The notes under the pieces: model-generated
What the model was told of the DNA's origin: nothing
What the model saw: only the letters and a program-made list of their open reading frames with translations
Databases searched by the model: none
Program-made: the position numbers and the translations under genes
Source of the DNA: Candidatus Coatesiibacteriota bacterium
GTDB lineage: Bacteria > RBG-13-66-14
NCBI GenBank assembly: GCA_030631385.1
Contig: DAOVLG010000147.1
Coordinates: forward strand, 1-5,716
Length of the DNA stretch: 5,716 nucleotides
Direction of reading: 5' to 3'
Part shown: positions 5,361 to 5,716 of the stretch, in pieces
How the letters are laid out: the number at the start of each line of letters is the position of its first letter
Numbering within the stretch: position 1 is the first letter of the stretch

Positions 5361-5716
5361 ATGCTACGTAATATAGTTGTAGCGGCGTTTCTTTTACTTG
5401 CCGCAGCCGCATTTGCCTACGAGACGGCGGATCAGACCGACTGGTCCGGCGGCGACGGCGTAGAAGGCCCGGTTACCGATTGGGAAGACACATTCGATAC
5501 AGCTACGGACATCAACTGGTCGGGTTTACCGGGGGAGCTGGCACTATCCAGTGAGGCGCTGGACACACCGATCGAGCACACCGTTGACGGCATTTTCTAC
5601 GGCGCTGTGTCCGTTTACGCTGCCGATGTGGACGGCGACAACGATCTGGATGTCCTAGGCGCAGCCCGCGATGCCAACGACATCACCTGGTGGGAAAACC
5701 TTGACGGCTCGGGGAC
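5361..5716 (+). CDS. Secreted FG-GAP/VCBS repeat protein, 5' part only
   Basis: This frame is open to the window edge (118 full codons), so the 3' end is missing. Residues 1-19, MLRNIVVAAFLLLAAAAFA, form a clear signal peptide with an AFA cleavage site, so the product is exported. After a linker rich in Asp, Gly and Trp (residues 20-75), the stretch SVYAADVDGDNDLDVLGAA at about 86-104 is a VCBS/FG-GAP repeat. Its DxDxDxD loop is expected to bind calcium in a beta-propeller blade. ITWWENLDGSG follows, which in this family leads into the next blade. Such proteins are often large extracellular or surface proteins. The start is supported by AGGAGG (5351-5356), four bases upstream, and by the promoter at 5289-5318. 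A/T-ending codons (CTA, ATA, GTA, TTA) are more common at its start than in the neighbouring genes. Function beyond a surface or adhesive role cannot be told. Confidence 0.85.
   Translation, partial: MLRNIVVAAFLLLAAAAFAYETADQTDWSGGDGVEGPVTDWEDTFDTATDINWSGLPGELALSSEALDTPIEHTVDGIFYGAVSVYAADVDGDNDLDVLGAARDANDITWWENLDGSG

Overview
The window is a GC-rich bacterial segment with all convincing genes on the + strand. Short GC-rich palindromic repeats lie between the genes. The combination of high GC, these palindromes and a secreted FG-GAP/VCBS repeat protein resembles uncultured bacterial lineages such as Coatesbacteria-like or other FCB-adjacent phyla. That placement is an impression from pattern memory; no marker gene in the window fixes the taxonomy.

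Layout. Positions 1-220 are a leader made largely of repeats: a 9-bp hairpin element at 28-62 and a GTAGGGG-type palindrome at 86-141. A three-gene unit follows. It holds a ten-helix EamA/DMT exporter (221-1138), a 71-residue predicted secreted small protein (1135-1350) whose ATG overlaps the exporter's TGA, and a class I SAM-dependent methyltransferase (1364-2197) 13 nt further on. The next spacer carries a near-consensus sigma-70 promoter (TTGACA, 18 nt, TAGAAT). It drives a 50-codon frame that looks like the first part of an NAD(P)H-hydrate epimerase (YjeF_N/NnrE) cut off just before the conserved MExAG region. Fourteen bases later begins an intact class II aldolase (2599-3300) with its zinc and catalytic residues present.

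Positions 3301-3926 hold no credible gene. They contain a mosaic of repeats, including a 54-bp composite palindrome at 3657-3710. An apparently stand-alone gene of 433 residues (3927-5228) follows. Its first 370 residues match nothing I recognise and its C-terminus is a single CBS-like domain. A textbook intrinsic terminator closes it. A fresh promoter (TTGACC, 18 nt, TATTAT) then leads into a signal-peptide-bearing FG-GAP/VCBS protein that runs off the window end.

The genes do not form one pathway. The exporter, small protein and methyltransferase probably share a transcript. The nnrE-like fragment and the aldolase probably share a second. The CBS protein and the secreted repeat protein are separate units. 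I see no CRISPR array, transposase, tRNA or rRNA and no obvious defence system. The most unusual items are the promoter-bearing nnrE remnant ahead of the aldolase, the unrecognised CBS-tailed protein, and the layered palindromic repeats.
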